From IMG/VR virus record IMGVR_UViG_3300010885_015247, positions 1 to 64,000 of that record: 64,000 bases of DNA; one strand, given 5' to 3'. A program made the position numbers and the translations under genes. Source of the DNA: a virus. The notes under the pieces are model-generated. The model worked only from the letters and a program-made list of their open reading frames with translations, did no database searches and had not been told where the DNA came from. Every line of letters begins with the position of its first letter. Position 1 is the stretch's first letter. This document shows positions 42,806-52,459 of this stretch, piece by piece.

Positions 42806-44880
42806 TAGTTTCCTCCTGTTGTCTTTTTAAGGCCAGCTTCTTCTCCAGATTTATCAACTTTCCAGTCAGTAACTAGGTCTAAGTCAACTGTTTCTGGAAA
42901 AGAAGGAGCGTCTGGCACAGATACTTTATATCCATTAATTTTTCTGACAATAATGTCATTTCTTGGCTCTTGATCACTTTCAAGTCTTGCAAGTACAAAT
43001 GGATCGTCAATAATTAATGAACACCACTGGCCAGGAACGTATGTTCCTACTACAGGGGTTAAAGATCCGTTGACGCTAATATTAAAATCCCCCATTGGAG
43101 GCTTCGACTCATATAGGTACTCCTGTGCGTAAGAGTATAAAACCTCTTCGTCAGCAGTATTGTTTACCATCTCAACTTGATCCAATAGAGGCCAACTCTT
43201 ACCTAAAGGATTATTTAGTAACGAAATATCTGCTGCAACAGCATATGGTTGACTTGCCGCATCTGATAGATCAGTAATATTTCCTTCTACAAAGAAGCGA
43301 GTTGCTGCATCTTCAGCACTTTCTTCTACAGTAAAAGTAGAGATGCTACCGGGAAACTCAAATACAAGATTATTAAATCCTAATCTCTCTTCATCAGACA
43401 TGTCAGGACTTTCCGTAACCTCATTAGGGTTCTCTATGTTTAAAAGAACTAAAGTCCTAGTAAAAGATGCTGTTGTAAAGTCATAGTCGCAATCAATACG
43501 ATACTCGAAACCGTCAAGGTTGTTGGAGTAGTCTTCTAAAATCTCTCCAAAACTTTTTAACTCGTAACCTCGAAGATACTGCGTGTCTTGATATAAGCCA
43601 CTAGTTTTATTCGAGCCAACAGTGATACCTAGATCGGAGTTGCTAGTGTAGGGTCCAAATGTTCCATACACGGCTTTACTTCCTACTGTCACAGTTCCAC
43701 CAGAAACTGTTACTTCTGCAATGTCTGGGTAAAGCCTTCCCTCTGGACTTGGTTGATTGTATGTAAATGTAGTTGATGTAGGAGTAGATGTTATTAAATA
43801 TCTACCGTTAAAGTTCTCGTCTAGTCTTTGACTGAAGAAAGAGTCGACGTTATTTATTACAACTACTTGACCAGTAGTTGCACCGTGAGGTATGTGTGTT
43901 GTCAGTGTTGCCACATTGGATTGTAGTTTTTTCTTAGTTACATAAAAAGTCTGAATTCCCGGTAAAGTTGTTTTAGATACATTTGAACCAGAGAGTTCAA
44001 AAACTATACTGTTATTGTCTGGTACTTCAGTGACAGAATGGTACCCGTCCAGACCAGATCCAACTTGAATGATTTCAAATTCTTGACCTGGAACCAAACT
44101 GTGCTCTTCTAGAGTCTCGAGGACTACTCTTCCATTATCTCTCTTTTTAGAGATAATTGAAACTTCTTGAACAGAGGCTGGCTCAATAACATCATTTGCA
44201 AAATTTAAACCAGACATATCTGTGGAAAGTTGAAACATAAGATCTCTTACAAAATCATATGTATCAATTAGCTTTCTTACTGCTCCACTAGTTATAGCTG
44301 TAGATGTGATGTTTGCATAGTCAACAGCAAAGGTAAAACTATTAGCCGAAGGAATACTTATGATCTGATGAGTACCGTCAACTACAGGGTTTGTAAAAGT
44401 AACTTTTACATAGTTTCCTACTCTAAATCTTACTGGGTCAATACTAATAGGCTCTTCAGTAACAACTGTTGCAATTTTATTTGTAATAGAGAAGGAAGAT
44501 ATTCCAATAAAGTCAGAGCCATATAGAAGTGTTTGCCATACGTTTCTATGATAAAAATAGCTTGTAAACTCTGATGCATCAATAGTTACTGTTTTGTTTG
44601 CTTGGTCGTATTTTCTACCCCAAACAATCCCTCCCCAAACGCATACGTCATTACGCATCACATAGACGCCAGTTCTTCCTGGCATTGTTGCATCGTAAAT
44701 GTTTAATCTATCGGTTGCTGCAATTAGAGGAATGCTGCCAGTAAAACTTCCTGCTTTTCGAAGAACTCTCTCATAAGAGACACCAGTGAAAGGTAGTTCT
44801 GCAATTACAGAGTTACTAACTAAATCGGTTAAAAAATACCTATACGTTACATCTGTTACAAATGAATCGGACGATGTCAT
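42805..44880 (-). CDS. Minor tail protein (tail tip)
   Basis: This 691-residue protein follows the distal-tail gene and precedes the fibre, the usual place for a tail-tip or Tal-like protein. Its N-terminus (residues 1-120) has V-S-Y-E-R-V-L-R-K-A-G-S-F-T-G-S-I-P and G-V-Y-V-M-R-N-D-V-C-V-W-G-G-I-V-W-G-R, the hallmark of the actinophage minor tail protein family. Three copies of the ~55-residue HG/ITS module lie at about 150-200, 245-300 and 320-385. The C-terminal half returns to baseplate-like sequence (G-Y-E-L-K-S-F-G-E-I-L-E-D-Y). The stop overlaps the fibre ATG. Confidence 0.82.
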   Translation of the reverse strand: MTSSDSFVTDVTYRYFLTDLVSNSVIAELPFTGVSYERVLRKAGSFTGSIPLIAATDRLNIYDATMPGRTGVYVMRNDVCVWGGIVWGRKYDQANKTVTIDASEFTSYFYHRNVWQTLLYGSDFIGISSFSITNKIATVVTEEPISIDPVRFRVGNYVKVTFTNPVVDGTHQIISIPSANSFTFAVDYANITSTAITSGAVRKLIDTYDFVRDLMFQLSTDMSGLNFANDVIEPASVQEVSIISKKRDNGRVVLETLEEHSLVPGQEFEIIQVGSGLDGYHSVTEVPDNNSIVFELSGSNVSKTTLPGIQTFYVTKKKLQSNVATLTTHIPHGATTGQVVVINNVDSFFSQRLDENFNGRYLITSTPTSTTFTYNQPSPEGRLYPDIAEVTVSGGTVTVGSKAVYGTFGPYTSNSDLGITVGSNKTSGLYQDTQYLRGYELKSFGEILEDYSNNLDGFEYRIDCDYDFTTASFTRTLVLLNIENPNEVTESPDMSDEERLGFNNLVFEFPGSISTFTVEESAEDAATRFFVEGNITDLSDAASQPYAVAADISLLNNPLGKSWPLLDQVEMVNNTADEEVLYSYAQEYLYESKPPMGDFNISVNGSLTPVVGTYVPGQWCSLIIDDPFVLARLESDQEPRNDIIVRKINGYKVSVPDAPSFPETVDLDLVTDWKVDKSGEEAGLKKTTGGN

Positions 44881-44908
44881 TGTCTATTGTCTCTCTTTCA
44901 TCTTTTTT

Positions 44909-47494
44909 TTATCCTAACCAAGCAGACCTATAATAAACTTTAAGCAAAGATTTGCTTACAGAGTTCTTCTCATCAAAAAACTCAATTGAGTTTGCACCAG
45001 GTTGTAAAAAGAAAAAATCAGTTAATACATCTAATTTTGCTCTTGCATTTTCATAGCTTCCATTTAAAAATACGTCTCTTGTAAGAGTGTTTATTTCTAA
45101 AACGTCTGGCCCGAAGTCGACAGCTGCACCAGAAATACCAGGAGTAAAGACAACTTCTGTTTTTCTAATAGCTACTCCAGAGCTTTCAATTTCTCCACCT
45201 GTCTCACTTAAAATATCAGCAGATACAGATGCAGATCCACTAACAGCAGTAAATGGAAGACTTCCTGATACGACAGCAGATCCTGCATCAGCGGTGGATG
45301 CTATGGATCTAGAAGCTAAAGCAAATCCACCAGTTGCATATGGTGTTGCCCCCTGTGGTGCTCCAGCTACAATAGTTGCAGAAGTTGCAACTGTATAAGT
45401 AAATGTTGTTGAACCTGTAACACTAACTACATATGTTCCATTTAGTGCGGATGCAGCAGAGTCCATATTATTGATTGTTACATACTGTCCACTACTGAAG
45501 TTGTGAGCAGAGGATGTAATAATAGTTGCTGTAGTCCCAGACTGTGCTCTAGAAGATATACCACCTCCAGCAACACCAAAAGGAACGTTTGTACCTGCTT
45601 TACTGTAGGTAAATGTGTTTGTATCTGGAACAGATGTAATAACATACGATCCATCGAAAGATGTTCCAAGAGAAGAAACAGTGACGCTTTCTCCAGTAAG
45701 AAACCCGTGTCCAGAAGATGTAGTTAGGGTTACAACTCCTCCAATAAGCTGCCTTGCAACAACGGCTCTTTTAATTGGAATTACTGTTCCAGTAGTTACC
45801 AAAATTGCTGTTTCATCTGCAGCAGCTTTAGCGTAGCTAAATGTCGTGCTTGAAGGTATTTGAGTAACTGTGTATGTTCCATCATAGTTAGCACCTACAT
45901 CAGATACAACTACCTGCTCTCCAAGACTAAAACCATGTTCGGAAGCCAAAGTAATTGTTGCAACTCCAGAGAAAATAGATCTAATAGAGGCAGTATTTAC
46001 TGTAGATCTTTCAATTTTGTATGTAAATGTTGTTGTTGTTGGAGTTGAAACTATTTTATATACTCCATCAAAAGTATCATCTAAACCAGATATAGATACG
46101 TTTTCTCCAGCAACAAACCCGTGGGCAGATGCCATAGTTATGCTTGCAACATCTGTAGACATTTGCTTTGTTGTTATAGCTTTACTGTTTGTTCTTGTAA
46201 GGGCGTAACTAAAGGTTGTAGGTGAACCTATGTTAACAATTGTGTAAGTTCCGTTATAGTTAATATTTATGCCAGATATAGTTACTAACTCACCCTCAAT
46301 AAACTGATGAGCCTCGGTAGTAGTAAGAGTTGCAATATTGGAAATTAAAATAGCTCCAGTAATGACTCTAGGGGGGACTCTATTTTTTGCATAAGTAAAG
46401 CTTGTTGCCGTAGGTGTAGAGGTAATCGTATAAGTTCCGTTAAATACAGTATCTACATCTTGAATAGTTATTGACTGGCTAGTTAAAAAATTATGGCTTG
46501 TTCTAGTCTGTATTGTTGCAATATTATTTTGTAGTTTTTTAGATACAATACTTTCAATAGAAGATATGTTAGGGAACAAGCTAAAAGAAAAAGTAGTATT
46601 TGTTGGAACAGCTGTTACAGTAAAGTCTCCATTTAGGTATGACTCTGACATTCCGCTGATCTCTACAAGATCTCCTACAAATAGTCCATGATTAGTTCTA
46701 GTTGTAAGAGTTGCAACATCCTCTAACGTTTCTGGGTTAAAAGATACTTGCTTATTTTCTATAGAAGAGTTGAGTCTTCCTCTTAGTGAAGAAACTATAT
46801 ACAATAATTTATCAGTAGTTCTGTTATAAACTCGAGCAGGTCCAGTAATAGGGCCATTTATTTCTAGCTCAATTGGTGTGTCTACATTTCCATTATTTGT
46901 AACAGTTACTATACCCGTGGCAGAAGTGTCACGGTTTGTAGCGGGGATTTCAATAATATCGTAACCATCTGGTTCTGCATCGTTCCAAGAAAACTTAAGA
47001 GGATTTGCTGCCTTTAATCCTATAGAGAACTCTGTTTTCCCTCTTGCAGTTACTGTTTGAATTTCAGGTGCACCACTAAGACGAACAAAAGAAGTGCGCT
47101 TAGCGTCACCACCTGTTTTTAACCATGCTCCTTTATATACAAGATTAGTAGCAGCAACAAGACGATCACGAGCTGCTTCTACTAGATCTGGGGTAGGTGT
47201 TAGAAATGCCCCTGTAAGAGTTAAAATTCTTGCTTGATATCTTCCCTTAATATCGTAATCACCATCACCAAAACCACGAGGAATTGATGGCATATCTGGT
47301 TCAGGGTGCTGCCACCAGCCAGCAATATCCGTGATAACCCAAGTAACGCCAAACTCATCAATAGTATTAAAGACAAAATCGCCAAGGACAATGTCTGCCT
47401 TGAGCTTCATACCAGTTAGGTGCGGCTGTGGAAGCGGGGTTAGCCCACGGTCTACATAATTATTTTCTTGTGCTTGATTGTAAATTTCGCTCAT
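44909..47494 (-). CDS. Distal tail protein with seven inserted beta modules
   Basis: This 861-residue protein begins and ends like a distal tail (Dit-type) protein of actinophages: an N-terminal part (1-230) with G-V-T-W-V-I-T-D-I-A-G-W-W and a C-terminal part (about 730-861) ending F-L-Q-P-G-A-N-S-I-E-F. Between them lie seven tandem copies of a ~55-65-residue module with consensus V-A-T-L-T-T-x3-H-G-F-x2-G-x2-V-x-[IV]-S-G, then a F-N/D-G-T/S-Y-T-I-T-S-x-P-T-T-T-T-F-T-Y strand. The modules probably protrude from the tail as decoration. The start overlaps the tape-measure stop (TAATG). Confidence 0.82.
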   Translation of the reverse strand: MSEIYNQAQENNYVDRGLTPLPQPHLTGMKLKADIVLGDFVFNTIDEFGVTWVITDIAGWWQHPEPDMPSIPRGFGDGDYDIKGRYQARILTLTGAFLTPTPDLVEAARDRLVAATNLVYKGAWLKTGGDAKRTSFVRLSGAPEIQTVTARGKTEFSIGLKAANPLKFSWNDAEPDGYDIIEIPATNRDTSATGIVTVTNNGNVDTPIELEINGPITGPARVYNRTTDKLLYIVSSLRGRLNSSIENKQVSFNPETLEDVATLTTRTNHGLFVGDLVEISGMSESYLNGDFTVTAVPTNTTFSFSLFPNISSIESIVSKKLQNNIATIQTRTSHNFLTSQSITIQDVDTVFNGTYTITSTPTATSFTYAKNRVPPRVITGAILISNIATLTTTEAHQFIEGELVTISGININYNGTYTIVNIGSPTTFSYALTRTNSKAITTKQMSTDVASITMASAHGFVAGENVSISGLDDTFDGVYKIVSTPTTTTFTYKIERSTVNTASIRSIFSGVATITLASEHGFSLGEQVVVSDVGANYDGTYTVTQIPSSTTFSYAKAAADETAILVTTGTVIPIKRAVVARQLIGGVVTLTTSSGHGFLTGESVTVSSLGTSFDGSYVITSVPDTNTFTYSKAGTNVPFGVAGGGISSRAQSGTTATIITSSAHNFSSGQYVTINNMDSAASALNGTYVVSVTGSTTFTYTVATSATIVAGAPQGATPYATGGFALASRSIASTADAGSAVVSGSLPFTAVSGSASVSADILSETGGEIESSGVAIRKTEVVFTPGISGAAVDFGPDVLEINTLTRDVFLNGSYENARAKLDVLTDFFFLQPGANSIEFFDEKNSVSKSLLKVYYRSAWLG

Positions 47495-50400
47495 TATGCG
47501 GCACCTTTACGAAGTTGGAATGCAAGTTGACGAGATACAAGTGCGGCGAGCTCACGCTCATCCATTCCTGGGGATGGGTTAACAGTTATATTTATACCGC
47601 CAGCAGGTCCAGCAAGCATCTCGATCATAGCTCTATCACGCTTAGATAGCCCGCTGGAGTCTAAAGGCTCTACACGTTCTGAACGACCAGCTTCACCGAT
47701 CATTGCAAGCATTCCACCAGTAGTAGCTGGAACGATTCCACCAGCAGCAAGCCTTTTTATGTTTGGAGTGCTAAGTGTTGGTCCTTCAAAAGCAGGAATA
47801 ACTGTTTTACCAAGAACTTTTAGACCTTCAAAACTAGGTAGTTTCCATGAAAGATTGTTCCATCCATCAATTACATAGTTAATAGCTCCTTTAAAGCTAT
47901 CTTTTATTCCACTAAAAATATCACCAATACTTAGTTTACCCATACCTGTAAAAATTTCTTTTACCTTGTCATAAAATTCAACAATTTTATCTTTAGCGCT
48001 GCTAATTTTTGTAAATATACCACCAATTAATTCAATAAACTTTACAATAATTCCTGTAACTATGTCAATAGCCGCTACAAGAGTAAATTTAATAAGAGGA
48101 ACTAAAGTTACTGCAAGGAAATCACCAATCATTTTAAATACATCGCTCATTTTGCCCATAAAAGGAAGAGCCTTCTCGATTGCATCTTTTATTTTCTCGA
48201 AAGACTCCATGAGCTTGTCTTTAACAACAGCAACCATATCAGCAATTGCTTCCCTAAGCTTTTCGCTCTTTTGATACGCCAAGACAAAGATTGCAACAAT
48301 AGTTGCAATAACCGCTACTGCAATAAGAATAGGAGCTGCAAGTGCAACCATTTGAGCTTGAAGTGCCATAACAGCAAATCTTAGTTTGTATACTAAAGCG
48401 CTCTGCTGAGGAAGTCTAGCTAAAAGAACCTTGTCAATTTTAGTTATAGCGCCAACAAAAACTTTTCCAAAAAACCCTGCAGTTTTAGTTACAGTTCCTA
48501 TTGCAAGACCAAAAGCAACTATTAAACCAGTTCCAGTAATTACTGCCCTCATAAAATCATTATCAAGAAGGAAAATAAGTCCTTGAAGAACAACATTTAA
48601 TGTCTCAAAGAATACTTTAATAGATCCAGCATCAAAGAAAATTTGTATAAGCTCTGCCATTTTTTCAATAAATCTTCCAACAGCTGGAAGAGCACCGTTA
48701 GCAATCTCTAAACCAATACCGTTAAATGTTGTAGCAGCTTTGTTGATGCTATCCATAAACTCACCGAAGCCCTTGGATGCCCCAATATCAAGCATTCCTT
48801 TTATGATAAGACCTAGGGTTGTGAGAACTTTAGTGAAGTTCTTACTGAGCTGAAGTAGGTATGCGTCAAGAGTTCCGTTTTCATTTCCAAGTTTAGTAAA
48901 CTGCTCCCACTTCTCAGTTACAGTTTCAAGCCAGTCAAGGAAGTACCAGCCTCCTCCGCCTTCGCTGAACTGAGCCTTAATTGTGTTACCAATGCCACCA
49001 ATAAAGTTTCCAAGTGATCTCCATAAGGAGTCCATAACATCAGCAGCTTGTTTCATTGTTGCTTCAAGCTCGCCTGTTTTTTCTTTGTTCTTTAGTGTCT
49101 CAATCCAGCCTTCAGTAAGCTTTTCAACATGCTGTGCCCATTTTGTAGCAAATGGAGCAAATGCTGCAAGAAGAATTGTTGAAGCTCCAGCTAAGTTAGC
49201 AAAAGCTCCACCAATAGCCTCAATAAGAGGGCTCATCTCTTCAAATATTTTTCTAACAGCGTCAACTATTTCAGGATCAGTAAATACCTTTGCAAATTTT
49301 TCTGCAACAATTCCTAAAGATGTAGCAATTTTTGGAAGAAGCTCTTCCATAAGCGGAAGATATGTTTCTACAAGTAGTTTAACTGCAGGGGTAAATTTTT
49401 CAAAGAAATTTTCTTGAAGCTTTAGTCTTAACTCTTCAAGTCTTTCTTTAAGAGAAATAATATAATCTACAAACTCTTTTGCAGATGGAGATAGGTTAAC
49501 AGAAGCTTCTTCAAGTGCAGTGTTATACTCTTTACGAGCCTTGGCTGCATCTCTTTCTGCATCTGCAACAGCTCTAGCGGCAAGCTCTCTTGCTCTAGCT
49601 TCTTTTCTAGCTCTTTCAGATGTAGGAAGAAGATCGTTTTCTGCTTTCAAGAGATCAGCTTGCGCCTGAGTAAGAGCTTTTACTGCCTTAAATGCTGCAA
49701 TCTCTGCATCTTGTTGTTTGTATTTTGAGTCAGCAAGTTTAGCCTCTGCAGCTAGAACATTTTTATTTCCGTTTATTCCTTCTTTGTTTGCTTTTGTTGT
49801 TGCTTTGCGAAGATCCCCATTTTTATCGATAGCACGACGAAGGTTAAGATCTGCTTCAGCAAAAGCAAGCTCAGCTTCACGGCGAGCACGGGAGTTGGGT
49901 GGAAGGTCTTGAACACGTTGTAGGGAATCACGAGCTTTTTCAAACTCAAGTCGTGCTTTCTTCTCGGAGATAACTCCGCCTTCAAGCTCAAAACGAAGTT
50001 GCTGGATTGCTTCTTTAGCATCTTCACGAGCCTTTGTTACATCTTCAAGTGCTTTTCCAGTATCTTTTACAGAGTCTTGATAATTACGCTCTGCTTTTTC
50101 AGAAGCATATGCTGCGTCTGCTACTGCATCAGCAGCTTTATCTCTAGCTGTTTCTAGAGCTTTAAGATTTGCAGCTTGATCTTTTATAAGTTCGTTATAT
50201 GCGTATGTGGCATCTTTAACCCTGAGCTCTGCAGCAGCAAGACGATCTGCAGCATCTGCAGATGCATCAATACCTTTCTTTCCATTAGATATTGCATCCC
50301 CTACGCCTTTAAATACCTGTCTTAAAATTCCAGCAGAAACAGCAACTGCGCCAAAAATATTAATAAGACCTAACAAAACTGGAGAAGCTGCTATAACAGT

Positions 50401-50727
50401 ATTTATTAAAATACCAATTCCGCCTACTAAAGCACCAATAACACCGCCTAGAGCAACAACAGCTGGAACTACAGCAAAAGATGCTCTTTGTAGACTAGCA
50501 AACTGCTCTCTTGCTGCTTCTGCTTCTCTAATAAAATTTCCAGCTTTAAATAGATCAGATATTCCATTGCCAGCAGTACGAGAAAAACCTCTAGAAAAAC
50601 TTTTTCCTACTGAATCTCCAGAGTCATTTCCAACTCCATCAAGACCACTGAGTTGTCTTTTTATATCATCTTTAAAGCCAGTGGTGATGGCTCTAACAAC
50701 TATCTCTGCACTACCTACTACTGCCAC
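47494..50727 (-). CDS. Tape measure protein
   Basis: This 1077-residue protein follows the tail assembly chaperones and precedes the distal tail gene, the fixed place of the tape measure. It is largely helical with long charged coiled-coil stretches (about 150-430, rich in A, K, E and D) and several hydrophobic segments (about 84-140, 720-745 and 785-830). At about 1.5 angstroms per residue it predicts a tail near 160 nm. The start is a GTG at 50727 preceded by AGGAGGTGAT, a full-length Shine-Dalgarno sequence nine bases upstream. The C-terminal end, S-P-G-M-D-E-R-E-L-A-A-L-V-S-R-Q-L, resembles other tape measures. Confidence 0.92.
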   Translation of the reverse strand: MAVVGSAEIVVRAITTGFKDDIKRQLSGLDGVGNDSGDSVGKSFSRGFSRTAGNGISDLFKAGNFIREAEAAREQFASLQRASFAVVPAVVALGGVIGALVGGIGILINTVIAASPVLLGLINIFGAVAVSAGILRQVFKGVGDAISNGKKGIDASADAADRLAAAELRVKDATYAYNELIKDQAANLKALETARDKAADAVADAAYASEKAERNYQDSVKDTGKALEDVTKAREDAKEAIQQLRFELEGGVISEKKARLEFEKARDSLQRVQDLPPNSRARREAELAFAEADLNLRRAIDKNGDLRKATTKANKEGINGNKNVLAAEAKLADSKYKQQDAEIAAFKAVKALTQAQADLLKAENDLLPTSERARKEARARELAARAVADAERDAAKARKEYNTALEEASVNLSPSAKEFVDYIISLKERLEELRLKLQENFFEKFTPAVKLLVETYLPLMEELLPKIATSLGIVAEKFAKVFTDPEIVDAVRKIFEEMSPLIEAIGGAFANLAGASTILLAAFAPFATKWAQHVEKLTEGWIETLKNKEKTGELEATMKQAADVMDSLWRSLGNFIGGIGNTIKAQFSEGGGGWYFLDWLETVTEKWEQFTKLGNENGTLDAYLLQLSKNFTKVLTTLGLIIKGMLDIGASKGFGEFMDSINKAATTFNGIGLEIANGALPAVGRFIEKMAELIQIFFDAGSIKVFFETLNVVLQGLIFLLDNDFMRAVITGTGLIVAFGLAIGTVTKTAGFFGKVFVGAITKIDKVLLARLPQQSALVYKLRFAVMALQAQMVALAAPILIAVAVIATIVAIFVLAYQKSEKLREAIADMVAVVKDKLMESFEKIKDAIEKALPFMGKMSDVFKMIGDFLAVTLVPLIKFTLVAAIDIVTGIIVKFIELIGGIFTKISSAKDKIVEFYDKVKEIFTGMGKLSIGDIFSGIKDSFKGAINYVIDGWNNLSWKLPSFEGLKVLGKTVIPAFEGPTLSTPNIKRLAAGGIVPATTGGMLAMIGEAGRSERVEPLDSSGLSKRDRAMIEMLAGPAGGINITVNPSPGMDERELAALVSRQLAFQLRKGAA

Positions 50728-50748
50728 AAGCCATCACCTCCTCTGGTA

Positions 50749-51210
50749 TTATTTTTCTAGCGGGGAATCTAGTAAATCGCCAAAAGGCTTTACTAGATTT
50801 ACATTAGGTTCCATCGCTGGGACGTAAGATTTTGTTGGTCCTTTTAGTGGATCTTCTGGCTCACTAGAGTCAAAAGGAACTAGAGGATCGCCAATATCTG
50901 TTCCATCAGCACTGATGTTCGAGTAGTCTGGTTTAGAATCGTTTCCAAACTTATACTCTCTATCGTAGAAATTTTTATAGATTGTTTTTCTAATTTTTGA
51001 CTTGGCTTCAACTTGTTCAGATGCGGAGAAGTTGTAGTCTTCTTCCATGTAGTAGTGCAATACATCTAACATGTCAGACATCTCCATTTCTGCTAGTCGT
51101 AATCCTTGAGTCAAAGCCTTGCCATTTACATATGGCCAGAGGTCTATTGACCACTCACAGATTGCTCTGGCCCCGATATGGGACGGCCTGAGTACTGTTC
51201 TACTAGCCAT
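50749..51210 (-). CDS. Tail assembly chaperone, downstream (frameshift) part
   Basis: This frame overlaps the upstream chaperone gene by 67 bases in the -1 frame and ends 21 bases before the tape measure. It can be read as an independent 153-residue protein from ATG 51210, but the first ~15 residues (through P-S-H-I-G) lie in the overlap and the protein-like segment A-I-C-E-W-S-I-D-L-W-P begins after a GGGG run. In tailed phages this arrangement normally encodes the G-T type fusion by -1 frameshifting. The C-terminal half is acidic and Pro/Ser-rich (G-D-P-L-V-P-F-D-S-S-E-P-E-D). It guides tail-tube assembly on the tape measure. Confidence 0.82.
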   Translation of the reverse strand: MASRTVLRPSHIGARAICEWSIDLWPYVNGKALTQGLRLAEMEMSDMLDVLHYYMEEDYNFSASEQVEAKSKIRKTIYKNFYDREYKFGNDSKPDYSNISADGTDIGDPLVPFDSSEPEDPLKGPTKSYVPAMEPNVNLVKPFGDLLDSPLEK

Positions 51211-51494
51211 CCAGCAATCTCTGCAAGAGACTCTACAGAAACAATCTTGTCTGGGTCGTCAAGAAGTTTTTGAAAGCGGTCATAGCTTTCTTCTTGTAGT
51301 GCCCTTGCAAAAAATGTATTGATAGCCGAAGCCGCATCTCCTGCCTTTTCTCCAGAACTTAAAGCTGCCATTTCAAGAATAGCTTTACCTTGAAGAGCTG
51401 TACGGCACTCGAAATCCTCGCCATAAAGTTTAAATGAGACTGGCTCGGTGGTTACTAAGCCACCAGTACCAAAATCTTTAAATCGTGTTGTCAT
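51144..51494 (-). CDS. Tail assembly chaperone, upstream (G-like) part
   Basis: This 116-residue protein begins MTTRFKDFGTGGLVTTEPVSF. It has a beta N-terminus with F-K-L-Y-G-E-D-F-E-C and a helical C-terminus with A-I-N-T-F-F-A-R-A-L, D-R-F-Q-K-L-L-D-D-P-D and L-A-E-I-A-G-W-L-V-E-Q-Y, which fits siphophage tail chaperone N-domains. It lies between tail tube genes and the tape measure. Normal termination gives the short form; a -1 shift near its end would give the long form with the downstream frame. Confidence 0.85.
   Translation of the reverse strand: MTTRFKDFGTGGLVTTEPVSFKLYGEDFECRTALQGKAILEMAALSSGEKAGDAASAINTFFARALQEESYDRFQKLLDDPDKIVSVESLAEIAGWLVEQYSGRPISGPEQSVSGQ
51171..51175 (-). other. 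Candidate -1 frameshift site
   Basis: On the minus strand, the zero frame reads ATA TCG GGG CCA. A ribosome with tRNA-Gly on GGG can slip back one base and re-pair fully on GGG, then continue GCC AGA in the downstream chaperone frame. It lies inside the 67-base overlap, at the usual place for the tail chaperone frameshift. The full heptamer is not canonical (X-XXY-YYZ is not met). Confidence 0.5.
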
Positions 51495-51529
51495 GTATTA
51501 TTTCCTATTCTGTCGTTGTTATTGCTGTA

Positions 51530-51922
51530 TTATTTTATCACTTTACTTAGTTGGTCAGAAAGATATCTATTAGCTCTAGTACCTTTTTGAACAACCTTTT
51601 GGGCATAAACTACTTGCCCTTTAGAGACAAACCTAAGAGCTTTTGCTCTTTTAGGTACAATCACCTGAGGACCTCTTCCTTGGTGATGTACTAATGCATA
51701 CCTCACGTCAGAACCGATCCACATTTGTTGCCCTCTAGGGTCTCTAAAATGTCTTTTATGTGCAATGGAAGCTTTTAATCTTCCCGTTCTAACACCTACC
51801 TGTGCCTTTGCTAAACTGATGATTGCATCGCCTTTAACTCTTAAATATCTTCCGACATCACCATCAGGATCGTATAAAAGATTGTTAATTGCTGGTTTAA
51901 ACCATTGAATTTTTACAGCCAT
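51530..51922 (-). CDS. HK97 gp10-like neck/tail protein
   Basis: This 130-residue protein fits the HK97 gp10 family. It has the G-V-R-T-G-R-L-K-A-S-I motif (43-53), typical of this family, then strand W-I-G-S-D-V-R-Y-A-L-V-H-H-Q-G-R-G-P, and a basic C-terminus with P-K-R-A-K-A-L-R-F. Such proteins join the head connector to the tail. Its ATG overlaps the upstream stop codon (TAATG). The order connector, tail terminator, gp10-like, chaperones is slightly shuffled but consistent with head-tail joining. Confidence 0.85.
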   Translation of the reverse strand: MAVKIQWFKPAINNLLYDPDGDVGRYLRVKGDAIISLAKAQVGVRTGRLKASIAHKRHFRDPRGQQMWIGSDVRYALVHHQGRGPQVIVPKRAKALRFVSKGQVVYAQKVVQKGTRANRYLSDQLSKVIK

Positions 51923-52431
51923 TATGGAACCGCAACAGTTATAGTCATTGTAACTGTTTGAAAACCGCCTTCAGGAGCACCTGTCTCAACTGTGGCAATC
52001 ACTCCTAAACCAAAAGAACCACCTGTTGCCCATTGGTCTAAAGCCCGTGAACTATCAAGAAGAATCCATGCATCATATGCAGAGATTTCTGAGAAAGCTT
52101 GAATATCATCTGCTGCTGGAGCTTTACCATTTATAGAGACAGTAGGAACTTCTCTAGATACAGAAACAATTAAAGTCGCACTGCGTGGATCATTACAACG
52201 ACGAGGCTCTGTTGCTTCATCTCCTGGAGAGCCGATATACATCTGTAGCATTGAAACTACAACCTGCTCGCAATCCACTGAAGGCTCGCCAAGAGTCCAA
52301 TATCTACGACCCGGTAGTGGCATTGTGTATGATGCGTATGTGCTAATAACGGAGTCAAGAACTCCTTGCATAAGTGCAGCTAAATTTTTAGCTCCCTCAT
52401 CCACAGTTGCCGTATTAATAAGTGTAGCCAT
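51922..52431 (-). CDS. Putative tail terminator / tail completion protein
   Basis: This 169-residue protein begins MATLINTATVDEGAKNLAALMQ, followed by P-G-R-R-Y-W-T-L-G-E-P-S-V-D-C-E-Q and two beta segments (A-T-L-I-V-S-V-S-R and V-T-M-T-I-T-V-A-V-P). A helical N-terminus and a beta sheet are expected for tail terminator proteins, and its position between the connector and gp10-like genes supports that role. Sequence alone does not prove it. Confidence 0.65.
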   Translation of the reverse strand: MATLINTATVDEGAKNLAALMQGVLDSVISTYASYTMPLPGRRYWTLGEPSVDCEQVVVSMLQMYIGSPGDEATEPRRCNDPRSATLIVSVSREVPTVSINGKAPAADDIQAFSEISAYDAWILLDSSRALDQWATGGSFGLGVIATVETGAPEGGFQTVTMTITVAVP

Positions 52432-52459
52432 AGTGTCCTCTTGTCTTTAGGTTGTCGTA

